Positions 1-5,574 of a DNA stretch of 6,854 nucleotides are shown here, in pieces. The stretch comes from Propionibacteriaceae bacterium (GTDB lineage: Bacteria > Actinomycetota > Actinomycetes > Propionibacteriales > Propionibacteriaceae). Each line of letters begins with the position of its first letter. Position 1 is the first letter of the stretch. The stretch is from positions 1 to 6,854 of the forward strand of contig JAIRVA010000124.1 of the NCBI GenBank assembly GCA_031254155.1, in the 5' to 3' direction. The notes under the pieces are model-generated. The model saw only the letters and a list, made by a program, of their open reading frames with translations, was not told the DNA's origin and searched no databases. The position numbers and the translations under genes were made by a program.

Positions 1-22
1 AACGCCTTGGGTGGAGGCTCAT

Positions 23-2134
23 CTAGCCCTTCGTAGCTTCCCTGGCGGCCACGATCATTTGGTCGGCCAGTTGCTGGGGCATGACCTCGTACCCGGAGAA
101 CTCCCGGGTGAACGAACCCGAGCCGCGGGCGAGGCCGCGCAGGTCGATGGCGTACTTGCTCAGCTCCGATTGCGGGATGAGGGCGTTGATGATGGCGTGG
201 TGGGCCTCGTCGGCGTCGGTACCCAGCAACTGTCCGCGCCGCCCGGAGACGTCGGTCATGACCGCGCCCATGTACTGCTCGTCGACGGTCACGGTGACCT
301 TGTCGATCGGCTCGAGCAGTGCCGTCGTCCCCGGCTTCGCCGCCGCCTCCTTCAGCGCCTGGGCGCCGGCCATCTGGAAGGCCATGTCGGAGGAGTCGAC
401 CGGGTGGTACTTCCCGAAGACCAGGTTGACGCGCAGGTCGACCATCGGGTAGCCGGCCAGGACACCCTTCTCCAGCTGGGCGCGGATGCCCTTCTCCACC
501 GACGGGATGAACTGGCGCGGGATGACGCCGCCGACGATCTTGTCGACGAACTCGAAGCCGGCGCCCCGTTCGAGGGGCTCGACCTCGATGGAGCACTTCG
601 CGTACTGCCCGTGGCCGCCCGACTGCTTGACGTGCGCGCCGTCGGCCTTGGCCGGCGCGAGGAAGGTTTCGCGCAGCGCGACCTTGATCGGCTCGGACAC
701 GACGTTGACGCCGTAACGGTCCTTCAGCCGCGCGAGCAACAGGTCGACGTGGGCCTGGCCCATCGTCCACAGTACGGTCTGCTTGGTCTCCACGGTCGCC
801 TCGACCCGGACCGTGGTGTCTTCGACGGCCAGCCGGTTGAGGGCGACGGGGAGCTTGTCCTCGTCGCCCCGGGAGGCCGCGCGGATCGCGACCGGCAACA
901 GCGGCTCGGGCAGGTTCCACGGGTTCACCAAGACGGGAGATTCCTTCGCTGACAAGGTGTCGGAGGTCTCGGCCTTCGTCATCTTGGTGACGAAGACAAT
1001 CTGGCCCGCGCTGACCTGAGCCGTCGGCGTGTTCTCGGTCACGCCCAGGATCGACATCGGCCCGATCTTGTCCGGGTCGTTGTGGTCGGGGTGCGCCGGG
1101 TCGGGCCGACCGGTGAAGAGGCTGCGGTGGCCGGAGGCCAGGACCGCGTCGTCGAGATGCAACGTGCCGTTGAACACCCGGACCAGCAGGCCGCGGCCCG
1201 CGAACTGGTCGGAGGTCGTCCGGATCACCTCGGCGATGAGCGGGCCCGCCGGATTGCCAACCTCGGCCGTGGCCGACTCGATCTTGCCGCCGACGACCTT
1301 GGAGATCTCCAACTGGTGGTGAGTGGGATCTGGGAAGGCGTTCTTGATGAGGGTCAGAAGTTCTTCCGTGCCGATGCCGGTCAGTGACGCGAACGGTACG
1401 ACGGGGAAGAAGCGGCCGGTCGCGATGGCCTGGGCGAGGTCATCGCCAAGCTCGGCCTGCTTCAGCTGGTCGCCTTCGAGGTAGCGGTCCATGAGGGCGT
1501 CGTTCTCGGACTCCTGGATGATCCCCTCGATCATGGCGGAGTGGAAATCCTCGTGGGCGGCCATCTCGTCGGCGGTCGCGTCGCGGCGGACGCGCTTGCC
1601 GGAAGTGTAATCGTGGACGGACTGCGACACCAGCGAGAGGTTGCCCGTGATGGCGTCACCCGTCTTGAGCGGGACGTACACCGGTTGGACCGCGCTTCCC
1701 CAGAGCTTCTGGATGTCGGCCACGGCGGCGGCGAAATCGGAGCGTCCGTCGTCGAGCTTGGTGATGATGATCGCGCGGGGGATCCCGACCGCCGCGCACT
1801 CGTGCCACAGACCCTCGGCCGCCCCGTCGACACCGTCGGACGCCGACACGATGAACACCGCGCCGTCCGCGCCCCTGAGCCCGGCCCGCAGTTCGCCCAC
1901 AAAATCGGGGTGCCCAGGGGCGTCGAGAACGGTGATGGTCTTGTCGTCAACCCTGATCGAGGAGACGGCCAGAGCGGCGGCGCGCTCGGGATCCATCTTC
2001 TCGCCCCGGTAGCCCGGTGAGCGGGACTTGAGGACGTGTTCGTACAGTGCGGTCTTGCCAGATCCGGCAGACCCCACCAGCACGACGTTACGGGTCGTCG
2101 ACACTATTTGGGACATGTTCGCCTGTGAACTCAT
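23..2134 (-). CDS. fusA2: Elongation factor G-like protein, EF-G2 (FusA2) family
   Basis: This is a 703-residue translational GTPase paralogue with the full EF-G domain order. The G domain spans about 15-280, domain II about 295-395, domain III about 410-480, domain IV about 483-600 and domain V about 605-695. The P-loop is GSAGSGKT (21-28). Domain IV has HVKQSGGHGQY (501-511) and GKYHPVDSSDMAFQMAG (574-590). Several GTPase motifs depart from true EF-G: G3 is DAPGH (71-75) instead of DTPGH, G4 is TKLD (125-128) instead of NKxD, and the switch I region reads ERAAALAVSS where EF-G has RGITI. This pattern matches mycobacterial FusA2/EF-G2, so it is probably not the housekeeping translocase; its role is unknown. 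The ATG at 2134 is preferred because the 13 codons added by the upstream ATG at 2173 look unlike protein and lack a ribosome binding site. No candidate start has a strong one; an ATG at 2116 is also possible. The gene is divergent from rpsB. A ribosome-protection protein is less likely given the altered G motifs. Confidence 0.88.
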   Translation of the reverse strand: MSSQANMSQIVSTTRNVVLVGSAGSGKTALYEHVLKSRSPGYRGEKMDPERAAALAVSSIRVDDKTITVLDAPGHPDFVGELRAGLRGADGAVFIVSASDGVDGAAEGLWHECAAVGIPRAIIITKLDDGRSDFAAAVADIQKLWGSAVQPVYVPLKTGDAITGNLSLVSQSVHDYTSGKRVRRDATADEMAAHEDFHSAMIEGIIQESENDALMDRYLEGDQLKQAELGDDLAQAIATGRFFPVVPFASLTGIGTEELLTLIKNAFPDPTHHQLEISKVVGGKIESATAEVGNPAGPLIAEVIRTTSDQFAGRGLLVRVFNGTLHLDDAVLASGHRSLFTGRPDPAHPDHNDPDKIGPMSILGVTENTPTAQVSAGQIVFVTKMTKAETSDTLSAKESPVLVNPWNLPEPLLPVAIRAASRGDEDKLPVALNRLAVEDTTVRVEATVETKQTVLWTMGQAHVDLLLARLKDRYGVNVVSEPIKVALRETFLAPAKADGAHVKQSGGHGQYAKCSIEVEPLERGAGFEFVDKIVGGVIPRQFIPSVEKGIRAQLEKGVLAGYPMVDLRVNLVFGKYHPVDSSDMAFQMAGAQALKEAAAKPGTTALLEPIDKVTVTVDEQYMGAVMTDVSGRRGQLLGTDADEAHHAIINALIPQSELSKYAIDLRGLARGSGSFTREFSGYEVMPQQLADQMIVAAREATKG

Positions 2135-2197
2135 GCAGGGAACTCTGCCGCATTTAGGTCGTACGCGCAACATGAGCGCGCCGGGAGAGACGGCAAT

Positions 2198-2225
2198 TTG
2201 CCCATTTCACGCCCCGCGATAGAAT
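2198..2225 (+). promoter_or_regulatory. Predicted rpsB-tsf promoter (sigma-70/SigA type)
   Basis: TTGCCC (2198-2203) and TAGAAT (2220-2225) are separated by 16 bp. Both are close to the vegetative consensus and stand out in a GC-rich region. Transcription should start near 2231-2232, leaving a leader of about 190 nt before rpsB. This is the best promoter match I found in the window. The assignment is inferred from sequence only. Confidence 0.6.
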
Positions 2226-2230
2226 AGACG

Positions 2231-2305
2231 ATGGTCCGCGATCCGCGGGCCGGCGGGTTGCGACCCGCCATTTCGCACACCGAAAGTCCATCTCGGTCCT
2301 CGTAG
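2231..2305 (+). CDS. Possible leaderless 24-codon upstream ORF in the rpsB leader
   Basis: An ATG lies 5 nt after the predicted -10 element, which would put it at or within a base of the transcript 5' end. It opens a 24-codon frame (starting MVRDPRAGG, ending PSRSS) that stops at TAG 2303-2305. Leaderless translation is common in actinobacteria. Translation would open the 2252-2269 hairpin and cover 2277-2284, one arm of the long-range stem. The peptide resembles nothing I recognise and may be a chance ORF. Confidence 0.2.
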   Translation: MVRDPRAGGLRPAISHTESPSRSS

Positions 2306-2422
2306 GTCCGTTTTCCCCTCGGGGAAGCCGGTGGGGAGCGGGTTCGGTGTCAGGGATGCCGTACGACCATCGTACGGGATCAGGAAACTCAAACGAGGCC
2401 CCGCCTCACGAAAGGACTGCAC
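2231..2422 (+). promoter_or_regulatory. Structured 5' leader of rpsB, candidate S2 autoregulatory RNA
   Basis: The long leader contains several inverted repeats. GGCGGGT/ACCCGCC (2252-2258 with 2263-2269) forms a 7-bp stem with a 4-nt loop. ACACCGAA (2277-2284) pairs perfectly with TTCGGTGT (2343-2350), enclosing a TTTCCC/GGGAAG hairpin (2312-2317 with 2322-2327, one G-U pair) and a possible CCATC/GGTGG pairing (2288-2292 with 2330-2334). CCGTACG/CGTACGG (2359-2365 with 2371-2377) follows. A small GAGGC/GCCTC hairpin (2395-2399 with 2403-2407) lies just before the AAAGGA ribosome binding site (2411-2416). In E. coli, S2 represses its own rpsB-tsf mRNA through the leader, and a similar role is plausible here. 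None of the stems has a T-run, so I do not call a terminator. The function is inferred and the pairings are direct from sequence. Confidence 0.45.
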
Positions 2423-3295
2423 ATGGCTGTCATCACCGCGCGCCAGATGCTTGATGCTGGCGTTCACTTCGGGCATCAGACCAGGCGCTGGAACCCCAAG
2501 ATGAAGCGCTTCATCTTCACCGAGCGCAACGGCATCAACATCCTCGACCTCCACAAGTCGATCAAAGAGATCGAGGTGGCCTACAACTACGTCAGGAACC
2601 TTGTCGCCGGTGGCGGCCAGATCCTGTTCGTGGGGACGAAGAAGCAGGCCCAGGAGACGATCTCCGAACAGGCCACCCGCGTCGGTATGCCGTTTGTCAA
2701 CCAGCGTTGGCTGGGCGGCATGCTCACCAACTTCCCGACCATGATGAAGCGGATCCAGCGTCTCAAGGAGCTTGAGTCGATGGACCTCCAAAACGTCGCC
2801 GCGTCGGGGCTCACCAAGAAGGAGTTGCTGGGGCTTTCCCGCGAGCGCGACAAGCTCGCGAAGTCGCTCGGCGGCATCCGCGACATGGGCAAGGTACCCG
2901 CCGCGGTCTGGGTCGTCGACACTAACAAAGAGCACCTGGCCGTTGACGAGGCGCGCAAGCTCGGCATTCCGATCGTGGCGATCCTCGACACCAACTGCGA
3001 CCCGGATGAGGTTGACTACCCGATTCCGGGCAACGACGACGCGATCCGCGCCGTGGCTCTGCTCACCCGCGTGATCGCGGACGCCGTGGCGGACGGGCTC
3101 ATGTCCCGCTCGCAGGCACCGCTGACCGGCGAGGAGCAGGTTGAGGCTGAGCCGATGCCCGAATGGGAGCGCGAGCTCCTGGCCGGCGGCGACGCCCCGG
3201 CGGCTCCCGCTCCGGCTGAGCTGGCCACCCCGGCCGAACCTCAGCCGGCTGTGGTGGAAGAGCCCGCCGAGGTGGCCGAAACGGCCGCTGAGTAA
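2423..3295 (+). CDS. rpsB: 30S ribosomal protein S2 (uS2)
   Basis: This is a 290-residue uS2, a primary structural protein of the small subunit body that contacts bS1 in species that have it and is added late in assembly. It opens with MAVITARQMLDAGVHFGHQT, followed by RRWNPKMKRFIF (21-32), FVGTKKQA (69-76), NQRWLGGMLTNF (93-104) and the C-terminal signature region IPIVAILDTNCDPDEVDYPI (182-201), all typical of the family. About 60 residues from 232 onward form an acidic, Ala/Pro/Glu-rich tail that includes PEWERELLAG, as in other actinobacterial S2 proteins. E. coli S2 is about 241 residues. The ATG follows AAAGGA with a 6-nt spacer. It is the first gene of the + strand cluster, has its own promoter and long leader, and is 24 bp from tsf, so the two are almost certainly cotranscribed. 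Confidence 0.98.
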   Translation: MAVITARQMLDAGVHFGHQTRRWNPKMKRFIFTERNGINILDLHKSIKEIEVAYNYVRNLVAGGGQILFVGTKKQAQETISEQATRVGMPFVNQRWLGGMLTNFPTMMKRIQRLKELESMDLQNVAASGLTKKELLGLSRERDKLAKSLGGIRDMGKVPAAVWVVDTNKEHLAVDEARKLGIPIVAILDTNCDPDEVDYPIPGNDDAIRAVALLTRVIADAVADGLMSRSQAPLTGEEQVEAEPMPEWERELLAGGDAPAAPAPAELATPAEPQPAVVEEPAEVAETAAE

Positions 3296-3319
3296 CACCA
3301 AAGTAATGAAAGAGATGAC

Positions 3320-4132
3320 ATGGTAATCACTGCCGCTGATGTGAAGAAGCTGCGCGACCAGACGGGCGCCGGAATGATGGACGCCAAGAAGGCGCTGACC
3401 GAGGCTGAAGGCGATTTCGAGAAGGCCACCGAGTTGCTGCGGATCTCGGGGGCGGCGAAGGCCGCCAAGCGCTCCGACCGCGACGCCAGCAACGGCCTGG
3501 TGGCCGCGGCCGGCCAGGCGTTGATCCAGTTGGGCGCGGAGACCGACTTCGTGGCCAAGAATGAGGAGTTCATGGCTCTCGCGACGACGATCGCCGAGGC
3601 CGTCGAGGCGGCGGGCGTCGACTCCGTGGCGGCCGCGCAGGCGGTCCAGTTGCCCAGCGGGCAGACGGTGGCGGCGGCGATCGAGGCCCTCGCGGTCAAG
3701 ATCGGCGAGAAGCTGGAGCTCGTGGGCGTGGCGCGTTTCACGGGTAAGACTCACACGTACCTCCACCGCCGCTCCTCGGATCTCCCGCCGCAGGTGGGCG
3801 TCCTGGTGGAGTTCGAGGGGACCGACGAGGACCTCGTCCACTCCGTGGCGCTGCAGATCGCCTCGATGAGCCCGACGTACGTCCACTCCGGTGAGATCGC
3901 CGAGGCGACCATCGAGAACGAGCGGCGGATCGCCGAGGCGACCGCGCGCGAGGAGGGCAAGCCGGAGCACGTCATCACCCGCATCGTGGACGGACGGATC
4001 CGGGACTTCTTCAAGGATGCCTGCCTCGTCGAGCAGATGGCGATCTCGGATGACAAGGTCACCGTGGGTACGCTGCTCGACAAGGGTGGCGTGACCGTCA
4101 CCCGGTTCGTCCGGTTCGCCGCGGCAGCCTGA
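3320..4132 (+). CDS. tsf: Translation elongation factor Ts
   Basis: This 270-residue EF-Ts is the guanine nucleotide exchange factor that releases GDP from EF-Tu in the cytoplasm. The N-terminal UBA-like domain carries the first signature, LRDQTGAGMMDAKKAL (11-26). The second signature, which contacts EF-Tu, appears as AETDFVAKN (73-81). Further family landmarks are KIGEKLELVGVARF (about 127-140) and REEGKPEHVITRIVDGRIRDFF near the C-terminal part of the core (cited here as a region, about 211-232). Length suits actinobacterial EF-Ts. The start ATG is preceded by a purine-rich but weak ribosome binding site (GAAAGAG), so translation may partly depend on rpsB, whose stop is 24 bp upstream. No hairpin separates the two genes. 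A strong hairpin follows the stop codon. Confidence 0.97.
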   Translation: MVITAADVKKLRDQTGAGMMDAKKALTEAEGDFEKATELLRISGAAKAAKRSDRDASNGLVAAAGQALIQLGAETDFVAKNEEFMALATTIAEAVEAAGVDSVAAAQAVQLPSGQTVAAAIEALAVKIGEKLELVGVARFTGKTHTYLHRRSSDLPPQVGVLVEFEGTDEDLVHSVALQIASMSPTYVHSGEIAEATIENERRIAEATAREEGKPEHVITRIVDGRIRDFFKDACLVEQMAISDDKVTVGTLLDKGGVTVTRFVRFAAAA

Positions 4133-4148
4133 TATCGAAATGAAGTAG

Positions 4149-4178
4149 ACTGTGCGTCGGGTCCGCCCGGCGCACAGT
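4149..4178 (+). other. 13-bp hairpin between tsf and pyrH
   Basis: ACTGTGCGTCGGG (4149-4161) pairs with CCCGGCGCACAGT (4166-4178) around a TCCG loop. All 13 pairs form, one as a U-G wobble. It lies 16 nt after the tsf stop and ends 13 nt before the pyrH Shine-Dalgarno. There is no T-tract, so it is not a classic intrinsic terminator. It may be a weak U-less terminator, an RNA processing or stability site for the rpsB-tsf message, or a pyrH leader element. A TAGACT at 4146-4151 overlaps it but has no good -35 box. Confidence 0.55.
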
Positions 4179-4191
4179 TGCATATCCGCGA

Positions 4192-4197
4192 AGGAGG
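4192..4197 (+). promoter_or_regulatory. Strong Shine-Dalgarno that fixes the pyrH start
   Basis: AGGAGG ends 5 nt before the ATG at 4203. This rules out an in-frame upstream ATG at 4152, which would add 17 residues, lies inside the hairpin and has no ribosome binding site. Confidence 0.85.
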
Positions 4198-4202
4198 AGA
4201 CG

Positions 4203-4916
4203 ATGGGAGCTGGTTACAAGCGAGTCCTGCTCAAGCTGTCTGGTGAGGCGTTCGGCGGCGGCGCGATCGGGGTCGATCCCGATGTCGTCGCGTCGATCGC
4301 CGAGCAGATCGCCGGGATCGTCAAGCACGGCGTCCAGGTGGCCATCGTCGTCGGCGGGGGCAACTTCTTCCGTGGCGCCGAGTTGCAGACGCGCGGCATG
4401 GAGCGGGCGCGGGCGGACTACATGGGCATGCTCGGTACGGTCATGAACTGCCTCGCCCTCCAGGACTTCTGCGAGAAGCAGGGGATCGAGACGCGGGTCC
4501 AGACGGCGATCACGATGGGTCAGGTGGCGGAGCCGTACATTCCCCGCCGGGCCATCCGGCACATGGAAAAGGGCCGCGTCGTCATCTTCGGCGCGGGCTC
4601 GGGCATGCCGTTCTTCTCCACCGACACGGTGGCGGCCCAGCGCGCGCTCGAGGTGGGCTGCGAGGTCATTCTCATGGGCAAACAGGGTACGGACGGGGTG
4701 TACGACGCGGACCCCCAGATCCACCCGGACGCCCGGATGTTTGACGATCTGACCTACGACGAGTTCCTCGCCCGCAACCTCAGGGTCGCCGACGCGACCG
4801 CCATTTCCATGGCCCGCGAGCACCACATCCCGATGGTTTTCTTCAACCTCGATGTCCCCGGCAACATCGCCCGCGTCATCGCGGGGGACGACCTCGGGAC
4901 GCGGGTCCACTGCTGA
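4203..4916 (+). CDS. pyrH: UMP kinase (uridylate kinase)
   Basis: This 237-residue bacterial UMP kinase of the amino acid kinase fold converts UMP and ATP to UDP and ADP, the step leading to UTP and CTP. The bacterial enzyme is a hexamer, usually activated by GTP and inhibited by UTP. Motifs in order are LLKLSGEAF (9-17) for phosphate binding, VVGGGNFFRG (49-58), ADYMGMLGTVMN (71-82) for UMP binding, FGAGSGMPFFSTDTVAAQRA (129-148), and MGKQGTDGVYDADP (158-171) at the ATP site. The conserved DATAISMA (197-204) lies near the C-terminus. The protein is full length. The start is set by an AGGAGG 5 nt upstream. The gene lies 70 bp after tsf, with a hairpin between, and 100 bp before frr. Its presence in a translation cluster is the usual bacterial arrangement. 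Confidence 0.97.
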   Translation: MGAGYKRVLLKLSGEAFGGGAIGVDPDVVASIAEQIAGIVKHGVQVAIVVGGGNFFRGAELQTRGMERARADYMGMLGTVMNCLALQDFCEKQGIETRVQTAITMGQVAEPYIPRRAIRHMEKGRVVIFGAGSGMPFFSTDTVAAQRALEVGCEVILMGKQGTDGVYDADPQIHPDARMFDDLTYDEFLARNLRVADATAISMAREHHIPMVFFNLDVPGNIARVIAGDDLGTRVHC

Positions 4917-5016
4917 GACGGGCCCCTCGTACCCCGCGTACTCGGAAACACCCCGACGGGGCGGCCCGAAATGCCGTAAACTCGTCATCGTACCCGGATC
5001 CACTGAAGGAGACATT
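4917..5016 (+). promoter_or_regulatory. pyrH-frr intergenic region with a possible weak promoter
   Basis: TAAACT (4977-4982) resembles an actinobacterial -10 element, but no clear -35 lies 16-18 bp upstream. Transcription from it would start near 4989, leaving a short frr leader. Upstream are possible stems CGGGCC/GGCCCG (4919-4924 with 4963-4968) and CCCC/GGGG (4951-4954 with 4958-4961), with no T-run. An extra promoter for frr-cdsA is plausible but unproven. Confidence 0.3.
5006..5011 (+). promoter_or_regulatory. Shine-Dalgarno that fixes the frr GTG start
   Basis: AAGGAG ends 5 nt before GTG 5017-5019. The resulting protein begins MIPDII and has 185 residues, the usual length for ribosome recycling factor. 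The in-frame ATG at 4852 would lie inside pyrH and add 55 residues of unlikely sequence. Confidence 0.85.
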
Positions 5017-5574
5017 GTGATACCCGACATCATTTCTAGCACCGAGCACAAGATGGCGCAGACTGTGGAAGTCTCCAAGGAGGAGTTCGCGGCGATCCGG
5101 ACCGGTCGCGCGCATCCTGCGATGCTCAACAAGATCTCCGCGAGCTACTACGGCACACCCACGCCGATCCAGCAACTGGCGAGTTTCCAGGTGCCGGAGG
5201 CGCGGACCATGCTCGTCGCGCCGTACGACCAGTCGGCGCTCGCCGCCATCGAACGGGCGATCCGGGACTCGGACCTCGGGGTGAACCCGAGCAACGACGG
5301 CCACGTCATCCGCATCGTCCTGCCGCAGCTGACCGAGGAACGCCGCAAGGAGTACACCAAGCTGGCCCGCGCGAAGGCCGAGGAGGGCCGGATCGCGGTC
5401 CGGAACGCGCGCCGCCACGCCGTCGACGCCTGCAAGAAGCTCGAGAAGGACAAACAGGTCGGCGAGGACGACGTGACGCGGGCCGAGAAGAAGCTGGACG
5501 AGGTCACGAAGAAGCACATCGAGGCGATCGACGACCTGTTGAAGCGCAAAGAAGCCGAGCTAATGGAAATCTGA
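5017..5574 (+). CDS. frr: Ribosome recycling factor
   Basis: This 185-residue RRF works with EF-G to split the post-termination ribosome and free mRNA and tRNA. Domain I is a long three-helix bundle formed by the N-terminal helix and the C-terminal half. Domain II is the small beta domain at about 31-104. Family landmarks are the RTGRAHPAML segment (28-37), the YYGTPTPIQQLASF hinge region (44-57), the LVAPYD strand (66-71), NDGHVIRIVLPQLTEERRKE (93-112), and the basic AEEGRIAVRNARR helix (121-133) that contacts 23S rRNA. It starts at GTG, with an AAGGAG 5 nt upstream. It follows pyrH by 100 bp, and its TGA overlaps the cdsA ATG by one base, so cdsA is probably translated by reinitiation. It is complete with no missing motif. 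Confidence 0.97.
   Translation: MIPDIISSTEHKMAQTVEVSKEEFAAIRTGRAHPAMLNKISASYYGTPTPIQQLASFQVPEARTMLVAPYDQSALAAIERAIRDSDLGVNPSNDGHVIRIVLPQLTEERRKEYTKLARAKAEEGRIAVRNARRHAVDACKKLEKDKQVGEDDVTRAEKKLDEVTKKHIEAIDDLLKRKEAELMEI

Noticed and set aside
11..952. 313-codon + strand frame opposite the EF-G-like gene
   Set aside because: The - strand frame has clear EF-G domains throughout; the + frame is compositionally biased and unrecognisable.
2135..2173. Upstream ATG adding 13 residues to the EF-G-like protein
   Set aside because: There is no ribosome binding site, and the added residues (MLRVRPKCGRVPC) look like translated untranslated region. It remains possible because the other starts also have weak sites.
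3116..3295. Ala/Pro/Glu-rich tail of S2 as an unusual fusion
   Set aside because: Acidic low-complexity tails containing a WEREL segment are usual in actinobacterial S2 proteins, so this is not a fused domain.
2207..4183. 658-codon open frame on the - strand across the rpsB leader, rpsB and tsf
   Set aside because: It is antisense to two certain genes, its translation is low-complexity Arg/Leu/Asp/His sequence typical of GC-rich shadows, and it matches no family I know.
4149..4190. Classic intrinsic terminator after tsf
   Set aside because: The stem is strong, but the bases after it (TGCATATCCGCG) contain no T-run, so I list it only as a hairpin.
4152..4202. Longer pyrH starting at an upstream ATG
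   Set aside because: The extension lies in the hairpin and across the AGGAGG, and UMP kinases usually begin close to the KLSGE motif as in the 4203 start.
4852..5016. Longer frr starting inside pyrH
   Set aside because: The GTG at 5017 has a strong Shine-Dalgarno and gives the standard 185-residue RRF.
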